From Cunninghamia lanceolata (lineage: Eukaryota > Streptophyta > Pinopsida > Cupressales > Cupressaceae): a DNA stretch of 64,000 bases. Where the stretch lies: the NCBI GenBank assembly GCA_027924645.1, contig BSBN01001225.1, forward strand, positions 14,464,001 to 14,528,000, given 5' to 3'. The position numbers and the translations under genes were made by a program. Position 1 is the first letter of the stretch, and the number at the start of each line of letters is the position of its first letter. The notes beneath the pieces are model-generated. The model had not been told where the DNA came from and made no database searches. It saw only the letters and a list, made by a program, of their open reading frames with translations. This document shows positions 24,421-34,941 of the stretch, in pieces.

Positions 24421-25260
24421 AGCAGTGAAGAAATATATTGTTTCTAGTCTTGATGGTTGTAATCGTGCATTGGAAGTTAAACTTCCTGTAGAAAAGACAA
24501 TGTTATGGCATAAGAGATTTGGCCACATTGGTGAGAAGGATCTGTGTACCCTGAAAAATAAGAACCTCATTGAGGGGTTAGATGATTGTAATCTTGAGTT
24601 TGACTTTTGCGAACATTGCATTTATGGAAATCAAAACCGTGTTGAGTTTTACTCGAGTTCTCATAAGTCTTTTGGTGTGTTGGACCTTATTCATTCTGAT
24701 GTGTTTGGTCCTGTTAATGTTCCTTTGTTATCAAAATCTGTATACTTTGTATCTTTTATAGATGATTACAGTAGAAGGACATGGATTTATTTTCTCATAA
24801 TCAAATTTGAAGTCTATAGCAAGTTTAAGGAGTTTAAAGCTTTTACTGAAAATCAGACTGGTAAAAAGATTAAATGTTTGAGAACTGACAACGGTGGTGA
24901 GTTATGTTCTACAGAATTCGATAAGTATTGCAAGGAACTTGGGATTGAAAGACATAAGACAACTCCACACACACCGCAGAAAAATGGAGTTGCAGAGAAG
25001 ATGAACAAGACACTAATGGAGAAGGCTAGGAGTATGCTTAGTGGAGCTAGTCTAGAACAAAAGTTTTGGGCTGAAGCTATTGCCACTGCTTGCTATCTGG
25101 TAAACAGATCTCCTACATTAGCTCTTGTTGGAAAGACACCCATGGAGGTGTGGTCTGGTAGAAAGCCTTTAGTAAGGCATCTTCATGTTTTTTTTGTGAG
25201 GCATATGCACATGTGCCTAGGGAGAAGTGGTCAAAGTTGAGAAATAAGCTGTCAAGTGTA
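24421..25260 (+). pseudogene. Element E integrase
   Basis: The N-terminal zinc motif is W-H-K-R-F-G-H plus C..C (HKRFGHIG...CEHC, about 24508-24625). The catalytic triad is visible: D in LIHSDVFGPV (about 24695), D in CLRTDNGGEL (about 24890) and E in NGVAEKMNKT (about 24995). GKTPMEVWSGRKP follows at the C-terminal side. The frame is open for 271 codons and then shifts near 25190 in the part that would lead to the GKEW region. Integrase would insert the cDNA. Confidence 0.9.
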
Positions 25261-25926
25261 TCTTCATTGGCTATGGTGTTGGTGTGAAAGGATATAAGCT
25301 TTGGGACCCCGTGGCTGAAAAAGTGTTGTATAGTAGAAGTGTCATCTTTAGAGAGCTTACACCTTCTTCCACTATTTTGTAGCCAGAAGAAAAAGAAAAG
25401 AAAGAAGATGTTGTTCAGTTTCCTCTCACCCCTGAGAAGACTGAACAGAAAGACAATGTTGGACTTGATGATGAGGAGAGCTCTAGCAGCTCTGAAAGCT
25501 CAGAGGAAGAATCTAAACCTCAACATCAGCTCTTGAGGAGGTCTACATGGATAAGAAAGCAAACTGAAAGGTTTGGTTTTACATTGCTTGATTCTAGTTG
25601 TGCTTATGCTTTGCTCACTAACAGTGATGAACCTAGAACTGTATTAGAGGCTTTAGATATGAAGGATGCAGGTTCTTGGAAGGAGGTCATGGAGGAAGAA
25701 ATGGCTACTTTGGAAAAGAATCAAACTTTGGACTTAGTGCCTTTGCCTCCTGGACGGAAACCCGTTGGATGCAAATGGGTGTTCAAGAAGAAGATTAGTG
25801 CAAATGGAAGTATTGAGAAGTATAAGGCCAGATTGGTTGCGAAGGGGTATTCACAAGTGGAGGGTATAGATTATGGTGAGATCTTCTCTTCCATTGCAAA
25901 GCTGACATCCATTTGATTCTTGTTGT
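25261..25926 (+). pseudogene. Element E reverse transcriptase, N-terminal part
   Basis: A serine/glutamate-rich linker leads to the RT start: NQTLDLVPLPPGRKPVGCKW, VFKKK and KARLVAKGYSQVEGIDY (about 25720-25875), then FSSIAKLTSI. A TGA at 25914-25916 interrupts the last conserved block. The frame ends exactly at the GTTGT target duplication (25922-25926) of element D and resumes at 47606. Confidence 0.9.
25922..25926. other. Target-site duplication of element D (left)
   Basis: GTTGT here and at 47601-47605. The RT codons need it only once, so the duplication and both edges of D are fixed to the base. Confidence 0.9.
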
Positions 25927-26339
25927 TGTTGTGTGGTTACACAACACGCCCCATTTTGACTTGACAAAACATGGACCCAACTTTTTTGTTGGGCTTTGCT
26001 TGTGTTTTCTGCTTGTTGGCGGTCTAGCAAAAGTAAGACAATGCAGATGATCCTGCATAAAGGGGACGGGGTAGGTCATCATGATGAGGTTAGTTTTTTA
26101 AAGTTAATATTTCATGACAATAACCTCATGGTTGGATAGAGCACAAAATTTCATGCAGGTTTGCCTTTTGGATCACCCTGATATTCCTTAGAGAATGAGA
26201 GTTATGGTGAGTCAAAGTTCTGGTCAAACCTGATATTCCGAGGGGAGGATCACATTTCTTAACATCAGTCATATTATAAAAGATCACCTGATCTAATATT
26301 ATCACCCAATAAAATCATTTGCTCCGAACATCTAGATGT

Positions 26340-26765
26340 CAACTTTATGTGATAGCGATATCTACCCGACAAGCAACATCATGTATTTTGCGACGATCAT
26401 ATTCCTGAATATCACCTGGCATTTAAATATCACCCCGATATTTGAATATCGGCCTGCCGCAAAATATCACCCCGAACCAATATCCTGACGACGTCATCCA
26501 AACCTGGTAAATGAAGAAATAAACATGATGATGATTTCACCATCCTTTTTACCTTGCAGAGGTATATTTCCAAACATGACCCTTCATACATAACATGACG
26601 ATGATGTCATAAAGCCACAAAGCTAAACCAGGTCATTATCTTGATGACGTCATCCTGATATTTCGACAAGCGATCATTTTAGTTCATCAGATCATATTGA
26701 AACATCAACCTGATATCTAAATATCACCTGATATTTGAATATCATCCTATCCTGCAAAGATCACC
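26340..26765 (+). promoter_or_regulatory. U3 regulatory-type repeat cluster (left LTR)
   Basis: Many copies of ATATCACC(C)GATATTTGAATATC-like words are mixed with TGACGTCA-type boxes. TGACGTCA at 26645-26652 is intact, while the box at about 26601 reads TGATGTCA; ACGACGTCAT lies near 26489. In the right LTR the equivalents are reversed: TGACGTCA intact at 41609-41616 and TGATGTCA near 41653. TGACGTCA is a known plant bZIP-type site. Activity here is inferred from position upstream of the LTR ORF. Confidence 0.45.
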
Positions 26766-27118
26766 CGGTGCCTTGCCACCATAACATTAAATGCACGCAG
26801 ATGTGGTAGGTGGTTCCCGCTGATTATGAACCTGATACATACACCTGGCAAGATCCAGAAGTTTCGTATAAGAAAATCAACTGTTTTAATTAATTTGCCC
26901 TAATTTGCCTTAAAGAGGGGGTTAAAAGTGAATTTACAGAATTATTTCACACTTACCTTGCGATAAAACAAGTTTTTATAGAGCTCCGTGTTTTCAAATC
27001 CTCATAAGACTACCTGCAGACGTGTATAGCTTGCACCAGAATGGAATACATGAGCATTGCGGGTGTTTGAATTCCTTCTACATAATTATCAGCATAATTA
27101 AGAGGATAAGCACATCAG

Positions 27119-27314
27119 GTAAGTAATTGAAACCCTCTTTTTGTCATGTTCTACATATCTAGGTATCATGGTTTTTCTGGTTTGAAGTTCTAGATTTTAC
27201 ATATCAAGATAAGCGAATATTGGAAGAATATAATATGCATGATGAATAATGAAGATATAATGTGTATGCATGCTTGAAAGATATCAATTGTAAGACCAGT
27301 TTTGTCAATTGCAG
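27119..27314 (+). other. Candidate leader intron of the LTR ORF (left LTR)
   Basis: The donor CAG|GTAAGT is a perfect consensus. The acceptor TTTTGTCAATTGCAG|G follows 196 nt later, and the ATG comes six bases after the acceptor (27321). The right LTR has the same sites at the same spacing (42126-42321). Confidence 0.6.
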
Positions 27315-27320
27315 GCATCC

Positions 27321-30300
27321 ATGGCGGATAAGCGGTTGGCTAAGTCAAAGGTAGAATTTCTAAAGCCCATGTTTGCTCAACCCAAAGGTGTCTAGTTTAA
27401 ATATGGTGCCATCACAGATACGCATCAAGGAAATACAGATCTGGCTGCATGGTCAGCTAAAATGAGTGATGAAAAGAGTAACAACACCTTGTTGGATAAA
27501 GTCTTTGTATCCGGAATGTGGAATGCAACTGATTTCCCTTATTCCATGGAAACTCCTAAGCTGGTCATTGAATGTGCAAGAAACTATAACCCATAGACAA
27601 GGAAGGTAGAGAAGCATGGAAGAGTATATGCTGATCTGTCTATCAAAGGTCTTGCTGCTACATTCAGCTTACCATTAGGCAAGAAGGTTGCCAATATAGA
27701 TTTGAAGAAATCGAAAACAGAATATGAGAATAACAAGAAGTCTACTAGGAAGAAAATGTACCAATGGAGGGCGAAGAATAGTCCATATCCTGCAACAGCC
27801 AAGCTTCCAGTACACTTATATAAATATGACTTTGATGATGAATACTAGTACATGATAGCACTGCTCAGCAGAGTGACAGGCCAGCCTGATGCTGGAAGTT
27901 TTAAAGACTGGATGTATGCAGTCATCTTGATGTGCCTTTACATAGATAGAAAGCCAATGTGGGCTAAGATGATAAGTGATGCTCTAGATGAGTAGCTAAT
28001 GAATCTAGGAGGTCCAGATTGTTCCTTCTACATGACCTCATACATAGTTTATTCATGTGCCTGCAAGGGTACATTTGATGCATTGACTACAGTTGGAAGA
28101 ATTGGTGGCACAATAAATGATGCACATATTTGGGATCATCATCCCCAACTACAGAGAGCAAATTACCTCCAAGATTACAAACTAGTGAATGATGCATTCT
28201 CTATGCATCTGGTAAGAATAATGGAGGAAGACAGAACTAAAAGACTGAGCATGGAGGCTCAGGAAGTCATATACAGGCATGGAGCCTAGTTTATTCAATT
28301 TGCAGCTTTCTCTTATATCAAAGTTGAAGGTTTTGAGGAGGAGCCTCTCATGCTCCCAAGATACCCTACAGATGCAGTTGTCTTAATGGAATTTTTAAGA
28401 CAAATCTCCACAATATTGAATGCTTACAAAGCTAACAATAAGCTCCCCCTAGTATTGTTTCCAGTCACAATGGGCTGGTATATGTGCCCAGACTCTAAGA
28501 ATATTAACAAGGCCATAGCTGGTCTAAATATGATGAATTTCCAGCCATTTTCATTAAAAAGATCATATGATCCATATGGGAGGATACAGAAGATCATGGG
28601 GAAGCCCATCCATCGAAGACACCTTGAGGACTTCTGGGTAGATTGTGAAGATGAATGTATAATCAGTGCTTTAGGATTTAATTGTGTGAGAGTTTTTTAA
28701 CTCAATGTTTCAGATCATACTCCATGATCCATCTTCAGGATTTAACTGTGTGAGAGTTTTTTGACTTCTCTCTTCTCTTGCTCCTTATTCTCCTGATGAT
28801 GGATCATGGAATATGATCCAAAATGTTGAGTTAAAAAACTCTCACATAGTTAAATCCTGAAGCACTGATTATACATTCATTATGGACTGTGAAGATGAAG
28901 CTGAGGCCAAAAGAAGAATATATCAAAGGCTTACACTCAGCCAGATCAAGACCTTTGATTGCATTTCTATCCCAGCACAATTGAAGAAAGATGATGGAGC
29001 GGTAATGGATGATGAATATGAAGAGAAAAAGGTATATAATGATACCATCTAAACACCAGATCTCACCATACAGGAGGACATCTCCTTAGATCCATTTACA
29101 AGTACGACATTGTAGCTGACCCAAGCATGGGTCAATAACCAAATAAATACACTGAAAAAAGGAGGTGTGGCCATCACGGTGGACAATAAGAAGAAAAGAC
29201 AAGAAGTTCATGAAGATGAATATGATGATTTCTGCAATGAGAAAAGGAAGTCTAAGGGAGAGAGAGCACCACCTCCTGAAAAAAGAAAGAGAACCCCAAG
29301 AGGTAAGAAAGTAGATGCCGAACCAAAAGGGGTGATAATTGAGAGAGTCATAATAATAGCTGAAGATGCATCAGCATCAGAACTAGCGTCCACATTATCA
29401 GCACCGCCTCCTCAGGATAAGCAAAAGGCTAAAAAGATTCAGACGCCGACTATTGAGACTGTGGAAACATATGAAGAAGGTCAAGCATCACAAGCACAAA
29501 TTGAAGAGGATGTTCCTGTTGATGAAAAGCCTACAGAAGAAAATGTTGAACGCTTCACCAGAAAAAGAAAAGCACTTCAGGTGATAGCAACTACACCTAA
29601 GAAACCCAGAACACCCATGAGAGGTGAGATAAGACATGACCCTATAATGTTGAGGGGAGCAGGTAGTGGAGTGTTTAGAAAGGAATTACAGCATGATGTA
29701 TCACTCCCTACCATTGTTCAGTTTAAGACTGAACAAACTGAAGAACAAATGAAAGAAACCACTCACACAAGTCAAGGAGTTCATTTCTCATTACATGAGA
29801 CTGTCGACCTATCAGATGATGAAGTGGTGGATAATGTTGCTTCGCAACAAATGGAGACTCTTGTTGCTAACACTCGCATAACACCACAAGGTACACCATT
29901 GGTCTAGGCAGTAGTGTTAGAAGAACTGAAGAGAGTAGAGAAAGAAAAAGAAAAGAGCCCAAAGAAGGTAGCTCAAGAGATGGGGCTTGATACATTGATT
30001 GATCAGGTAACTAGTCCTGCAATGATTGACCTTACATATAGAAAGGATGCAAGTCCTAAAAATCAAGCAGGTATTCTTAATAAAGAAGAGAATGTTGAAG
30101 AAGTGAAGATGGCAAAAATAGAAAGCCACACCTTGGTTATGGATGAGCAACAACAAAAGGAAGTACTTGTTGAACCCAAGGTAGTTGAAGTCCAAGACAA
30201 GGGAGGGGAAGGAAAAGGATACATCAGTTGATCCTGCCCTAAAAGTTCAAGAAGTAATTACTACAGCTGCGGAACAGATTGTAGCTTCAGAAAAGGTTAG

Positions 30301-31864
30301 TATACCTAATGTAGATACAGTAACATCCACAGATACTAATATGCCTCATGATGAGGAAATCACCAAGGTGGATGAGATACCCATGGAGGAAGTAAAAGGT
30401 CAGGATCAGGATAAACATGCAGATGATCAGCATGATCACCCTCCAGAAAAGGAAATTCCTCAACAGGAGGATATACCCAAAGATCACCTTCAAGAGGAAC
30501 ATCATGAGGAAGAGATGAGAAGATCACCCTCCCCATTGAACATGATGGTGGATACAAAAGATCAAGGTGATCATCATGATGATGATGGAGACCAACAGTT
30601 GAAAGATCAAATTCCTCGGTGGCTAGAGAAGGAAATTGGCACAGAATTAGGTATAGAGGCATAGGAATTTGATATATCTACATTGTTTTCTGAAACCTTA
30701 ATAAAGCCTAAGAGGAAGGCTAGAATAACTTTTGCAATAAGAAGAGATCCTATCACAAGTAGAAGGACCACCCAGGTGGCCATTCCTATAGCAGACAGAG
30801 AAAAGGGCAAGATCACTCTGGATGAATTCTAGATTAGTACAATAGATTTGGGATTTGCCAATGAGGATCAGGAAGGCCAAGAAGGCAAAGATATAATTTA
30901 TTCATTGACCCAGAGGGTGAAAAGAGAGAAAGAGAAAAATAAACAGTACAAGGAGCACATTGCTCAGTTACACACTTACATAAAAGGGTTAATTAACCCT
31001 GAGGATACATCAAGTGATCATGCAGTCCCATTGACTGTTGTTTCTCAAGATGAGGTAAATAAGTTGGATCTCATGAAACATGTGTCATCCATAATGAGAA
31101 AGTGGATGTTATCCACATTTGATGAAGCAGAGGAAGTGGTAAAAGCCTCTTTGAAGAGGTGGAATTCTTTAGGCACCTCCAAGAAAAAGGTAGATAAACT
31201 GCAGATGGAGATCGAAAGGAGGTCATTTCAATTGGAGAAAGTCCTGAGCACTTTGGGTGAAATAAAGAGGATTGATCCTCTGATTTTAATAAAGAATTAG
31301 GTACTGAATAATAATACAGCCCTATTGATTGATATATGGTATAAAGACATCAAGTTTGAGTGTGATGTGCTTAAAAGATGCAACAGTAAACTAAGAGATA
31401 TCAGCATGAAGCTACATGATATGATGTCTTTTGAGGCTGAAATTTTGGAAGCATTAGAAGGAAAGGCAGAAGGCAAGATAGAAAATCAAGATGAGGAGTT
31501 TTCCATTAAAGCTCTACATAGCAATTTTCAGCAGGTAGCTGATGATCCTCTAAACCACCTGACAGAAGAAACTATGGATGAGATCATGAGGATTAGGGTC
31601 AGGGTGGAGAATTATAACGAGACATCTAGCAATAGGAGAAGTAAGTTGGAGAATCTCTGAGGCAAATATCAAATGCCCAGGCACGCCATCATCAAAGCAA
31701 GAACTCAGGATGGTGGGGAGATAGAGAAGATAGTACAATCACATGAAAATATCTGGACATCCATGCAGGTCCATGTACAAGGAGAAGCTCATCAAGATGA
31801 TGAAGATTTTGAAAGCAACAATCCTGATGCTCCTGATGATGGAGATGAAGAACTTGAAGGATAA
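27321..31864 (+). pseudogene. LTR-borne ORF of element D, left copy (function unknown)
   Basis: About 1,500 codons from ATG 27321 (MADKRLAKSK...). The N-terminal ~450 residues look globular: VEKHGRVYADLS, KMYQWRAKNSPYP, MYAVILMCLYID, SFYMTSYIVYSCA, WDHHPQLQRANYL, LFPVTMGWYMCP. A long charged region follows with basic patches (KKRQEVHEDEYDD, KRKRTPRGKK) and acidic D/E/H-rich stretches. A coiled-coil-like part comes next (RVKREKEKNKQYKEHIAQL, KVDKLQMEIERRSFQLEKVL) with an acidic end, DDGDEELEG. Stops at about 27393, 27595, 27847 and 27994 are CAG-to-TAG or TGG-to-TAG relative to the right copy. A MITE interrupts it at 28651, and a frameshift near 30220 is shared with the right copy. I do not recognise a function; no polymerase, protease or nuclease motif is visible. 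Confidence 0.75.
28651..28880. mobile_element. Palindromic MITE in the D 5' LTR
   Basis: It is absent from the right LTR, which runs straight through GATTGTGAAGATGAAGCTGAGG. Ends are ATGAATGTATAATCAGTGC and its reverse complement. The inverted arms extend about 105 bp (to GATCCATC/GATGGATC). The loop contains a partial extra copy of the arm (GGATTTAACTGTGTGAGAG, about 28739). GA(T/C)TGTGAAGATGA flanks both sides (28641-28654; 28885-28898), consistent with a target duplication plus a few extra bases. It has no coding capacity. Confidence 0.85.
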
Positions 31865-32058
31865 AGAGCCCAATGAAGATGCATCATAAAAGGAATATAT
31901 GCATCAGGTACTTAAGAAATATGAGTTACCTAGATGGTTGCCAGCTGGCAACCTGTGCCACGTGGAAAAACTTGACTTGGTCAATGAAATGTGAACTGTA
32001 GATCTTAATAGATAAATCTAGATCATAGATCAATTGTAACCACTCCCTCACTTTGTTC

Positions 32059-32067
32059 TATAAAAGG
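32059..32067 (+). promoter_or_regulatory. TATA box of the D gag-pol transcript (left LTR)
   Basis: TATAAAAGG, about 195 bp after the LTR ORF stop and 820 bp before the LTR end; same in the right LTR (46792-46800). This places the ORF in U3. Confidence 0.65.
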
Positions 32068-32827
32068 TGCAGGGCTGCCTCATTTTAGACATTCAGAAAC
32101 TTAATTGAAATCTATTTGCTAAAATATTCAAGGCTTATTTCAAAGTTGTTGTATACATATATGTTCTTGCATACCTAATGAATGAGAAGACTCTTTTGAT
32201 TATAATCCATCATAAATCTTGAGTAATCAATGTATGAATTCTTTATACATGATGTGATGTGTTGCATCCCTTGGAGTGCATATCTACTTACATGTGTTGT
32301 CTTCATACCGTTTCCTTTGAAGTTAGCATTGACTGTATCTAGCTGTGGAATGTCCTTGTGAACATATGGTTTGATTTCTTCTCTTCATGACTGTATCTGA
32401 TGTATATGTGGCTCAATAGTTGAAGGTTCAACATTAATTTGAAGTATTTCTTTCGATTTCTTTCAATTCAGAGCATTTCATCATCATAATTGCAAATAAT
32501 TGACAATCTTAAGCAAACAATACAAATATGCAGACATCCCGTAGATAACTAGACATATTCAGCATAGTTGAGGTTAAAGCATGTAAAAATGATAAATATC
32601 ATGCAAAGATTTAAAGATAAACACACTATTTGAAGCATATCTTGTGTAGAATAACTTTATGTGTAGCATCATTACAGGAAACATTATCTTAATGATGAGA
32701 TCTACGTAAGGCCCCAAAATGGAAACAACAACACACATCAACCTCTGAGTAACATCAGAAGATTAAGACCTAATCAACGGAGACTTGGGATGATGAATTC
32801 TCTGAATTCATCATATCTGTCAAGATG

Positions 32828-32833
32828 AATAAA
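32828..32833 (+). terminator. AATAAA polyadenylation-type signal in D LTR
   Basis: AATAAAGG about 55 bp before the LTR end, conserved at 47541-47546 in the right LTR, where it could end the genomic RNA. Confidence 0.4.
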
Positions 32834-32887
32834 GGTTAATGTGTACTTTTATTCTATGTTTATTTATGACTAACATCATGATCAACA

Positions 32888-33354
32888 TAAATTGGCACTA
32901 GAAGGAGGGCCATAAGCTAGAGGATCACCATCAGTACTTCAAGTGATGATAAAGAATGAAAGGTAACGCTTAGACACTGCTAAATTTCCAATTAGACGCA
33001 AATATTTGTTGTTCTAAGCTTATACATGCTAATCCTATGTAAAGTTTTGGAGATCAATCATAAATATTGCAATCTTTACAGTAGATCATCATGTATTTGC
33101 AAAGATCGGTCTTATTTCAGGTAAATTTGTCCAAGCTTTGAGGTATCCTACTTTAGAAACCCGATATCAACCTGCAAGTGTTGCCAAACTGAATATCACC
33201 TCATATTTGCAGTATCTCTGCAAATATTCTATAAATATCTAGTCAGTATACTTTTCTGACCATAAATACCTTCCTTGCTAGTAAATTCCAGCCAATCTTT
33301 ATAGTTATCCAACTGATTTGCTTAAATTTGAGACATCCTGGCTCATAGGTTAAA
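32888..33354 (+). other. Element D leader between 5' LTR and gag
   Basis: Starts TAAATTGGCACTAGAAGGAGGGCC, the likely primer region (TGG near the LTR end, tRNA not assigned). The rest is non-coding leader. Confidence 0.5.
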
Positions 33355-34941
33355 TACCAGGTCTAGATCAAGTGGAATATTTGAAGAATTACCTGTCAGG
33401 GGGTTTAGACCTAGAACTGTAGACATCCATCACACTCCAGGGTCTAGTGCATCAGGAGCATCACCAGAGCCTCCTCCTGTAACTCTTATTGGTTTACAAG
33501 TACCCTCAGGGTTATCTGTGATACCTCCTGTCTAGCCTCAACCCCAGGTCCAACCTCAGCCAACCGTACCACAGGCTCAACCTCCTCCAGTTGCAATGTC
33601 ATTCTTTGCAGCAGAATCACCTTTAACCTTTACTGCATATCACACTTTACCAAAGAATATAGACAAACTCTGTCCAAAATATCATCCTTATCAAGATGTT
33701 GATGATCATATCAGAACTTTCAAAGAAGCTTGCTGCAAGGTAAGAATAGAACATCAGGACGTTGTATGCAGATTATTTCCTTTTTCCTTAGGGGAAGAGG
33801 CTTATAATTGGTATATTAGTCTCGGTCAAGGTTCTGTCGGATCATGGGACATCCTAGAGAAAGCCTTCACTGATAGGTTCAAGGTACCAATAGATCCTTC
33901 AATGAACTATCACATGTTTGCCACAATTAAGCGGTTTGAGGGAGAACTTATTGCCAATTTCAATGCTAGGTTTCAGAAAATGTTATCCAAGTTAGTGTCC
34001 CCATATGTTGTAGCAGATGTTGCTGCTAGGAGTATCTATTATTTAGCTCTGGATCCTTTGACTTCCATGTTCATTAGGAAAGCACATCCTAAAATCACAA
34101 CTTTGGCAGGAGCTTTTCAAGAAGCTATCAAAGTCAATCAGCAGCTGGTGCCTACTCCTACTCCAAATTTTGCATTCCCTACACTGCCTGGCATGTATCC
34201 AACATATCCAGGATATCCTCCCTAGCCACAATACAATGGAGCTATGGTACCTTCGGCAGTCATGCCAACACCATTGCAAGTTCCTCCATTAAGGATCATG
34301 CCACCTCCTAATGGAATGGCCAGATGCCACAGTATCCTACACAAGCACCGACACCTCAGGGTGTGGATCAGAACAATAACACTGGATCCTCTTTCTTCAG
34401 GCCTCAAACTGAAAATGTAGTGGCTAAAGCTCAGGAGGAGAAAGAGGAAACCAAAGAAATCTCTGCTTAGCTGAGAAAACTAACTACAGAGGTCACTCAT
34501 CTGAGAAATCAAAACTTCTATTCTCAATCTAATCAGAATAGGGGTTACACCAATGACAGACCTAGTTATCTTGATAGGGGGTACAATAACAATAATTTCA
34601 ATAATAATGGTGGAAATAATAATAACCCTCCTAGACAGCCTAGAGTATGGAACTCCAGGCCAAATAACGGTTCCTTACCATCACCTTTGGACAATCAACC
34701 TCTTGTTGAAGCCGAACAGACTACTAGAGTCAATCTTGTTGAGGCAGCCCTCACCAATTGGTGTAGAATACACAATACAAATGCACATGCAGAATTAGAC
34801 TATCCAAAATTTAGAATTGCTGCTAGCATTTTCCAGACAGAAGTGTCCAATACTGTAGGAAATCAACCCCAGGTGGAGGGAAATGAAATTGTCCCTTGTG
34901 GATATGACTCTGCATTTGTATTGGAAAGCTATACTGATTAG
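33355..34941 (+). pseudogene. Element D gag
   Basis: The gag-like frame starts around a TRSRSSGIFEELP segment (about 33360) with no clear ATG. It runs through a P/Q-rich region into the capsid-type domain in 33596-34225: CPKYHPYQDVDDHIRTFKEA, FPFSLGEEAYNWYISLGQGS, DRFKVPIDPS. A stop at 34223-34225 (CAG-to-TAG type) is followed by further gag sequence, a basic N-rich tract (about 34530-34640) and NWCRIHNTNAHAELDYP, a damaged zinc-knuckle-like motif (about 34757-34808). Frame changes occur between these segments. Confidence 0.82.

Larger units (their letters stand above)
25927..32887 (+). repeat. Element D 5' LTR (about 7.0 kb)
   Basis: From about 26114 (TGACAATAACCTCATGG) to 32887 it matches 41114-47600 closely over its whole length, the main exception being a MITE present only here. 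The first ~187 bp (25927-26113) have no clear match at the right LTR. That head contains GTTGTG-TGGTTA-CACAAC, a small palindrome spanning the insertion edge. Order within the LTR: U3 promoter-like repeats, leader intron, ORF, TATA box (32059), AATAAA (32828), end. Confidence 0.85.

Noticed and set aside
29917..30816. Minus-strand frames opposite the D LTR ORF (for example 29917-30195, 30360-30662, 30607-30816)
   Set aside because: They mirror the strongly biased E/K/D-rich sense frame. The same shadows appear at 44733-45548 in the other LTR, and they have no domain of their own.
27321..31864. Host gene captured once and flanked by unrelated repeats
   Set aside because: It occurs twice at the same place in two long direct repeats whose outer edges carry an exact target duplication, so it belongs to the element.
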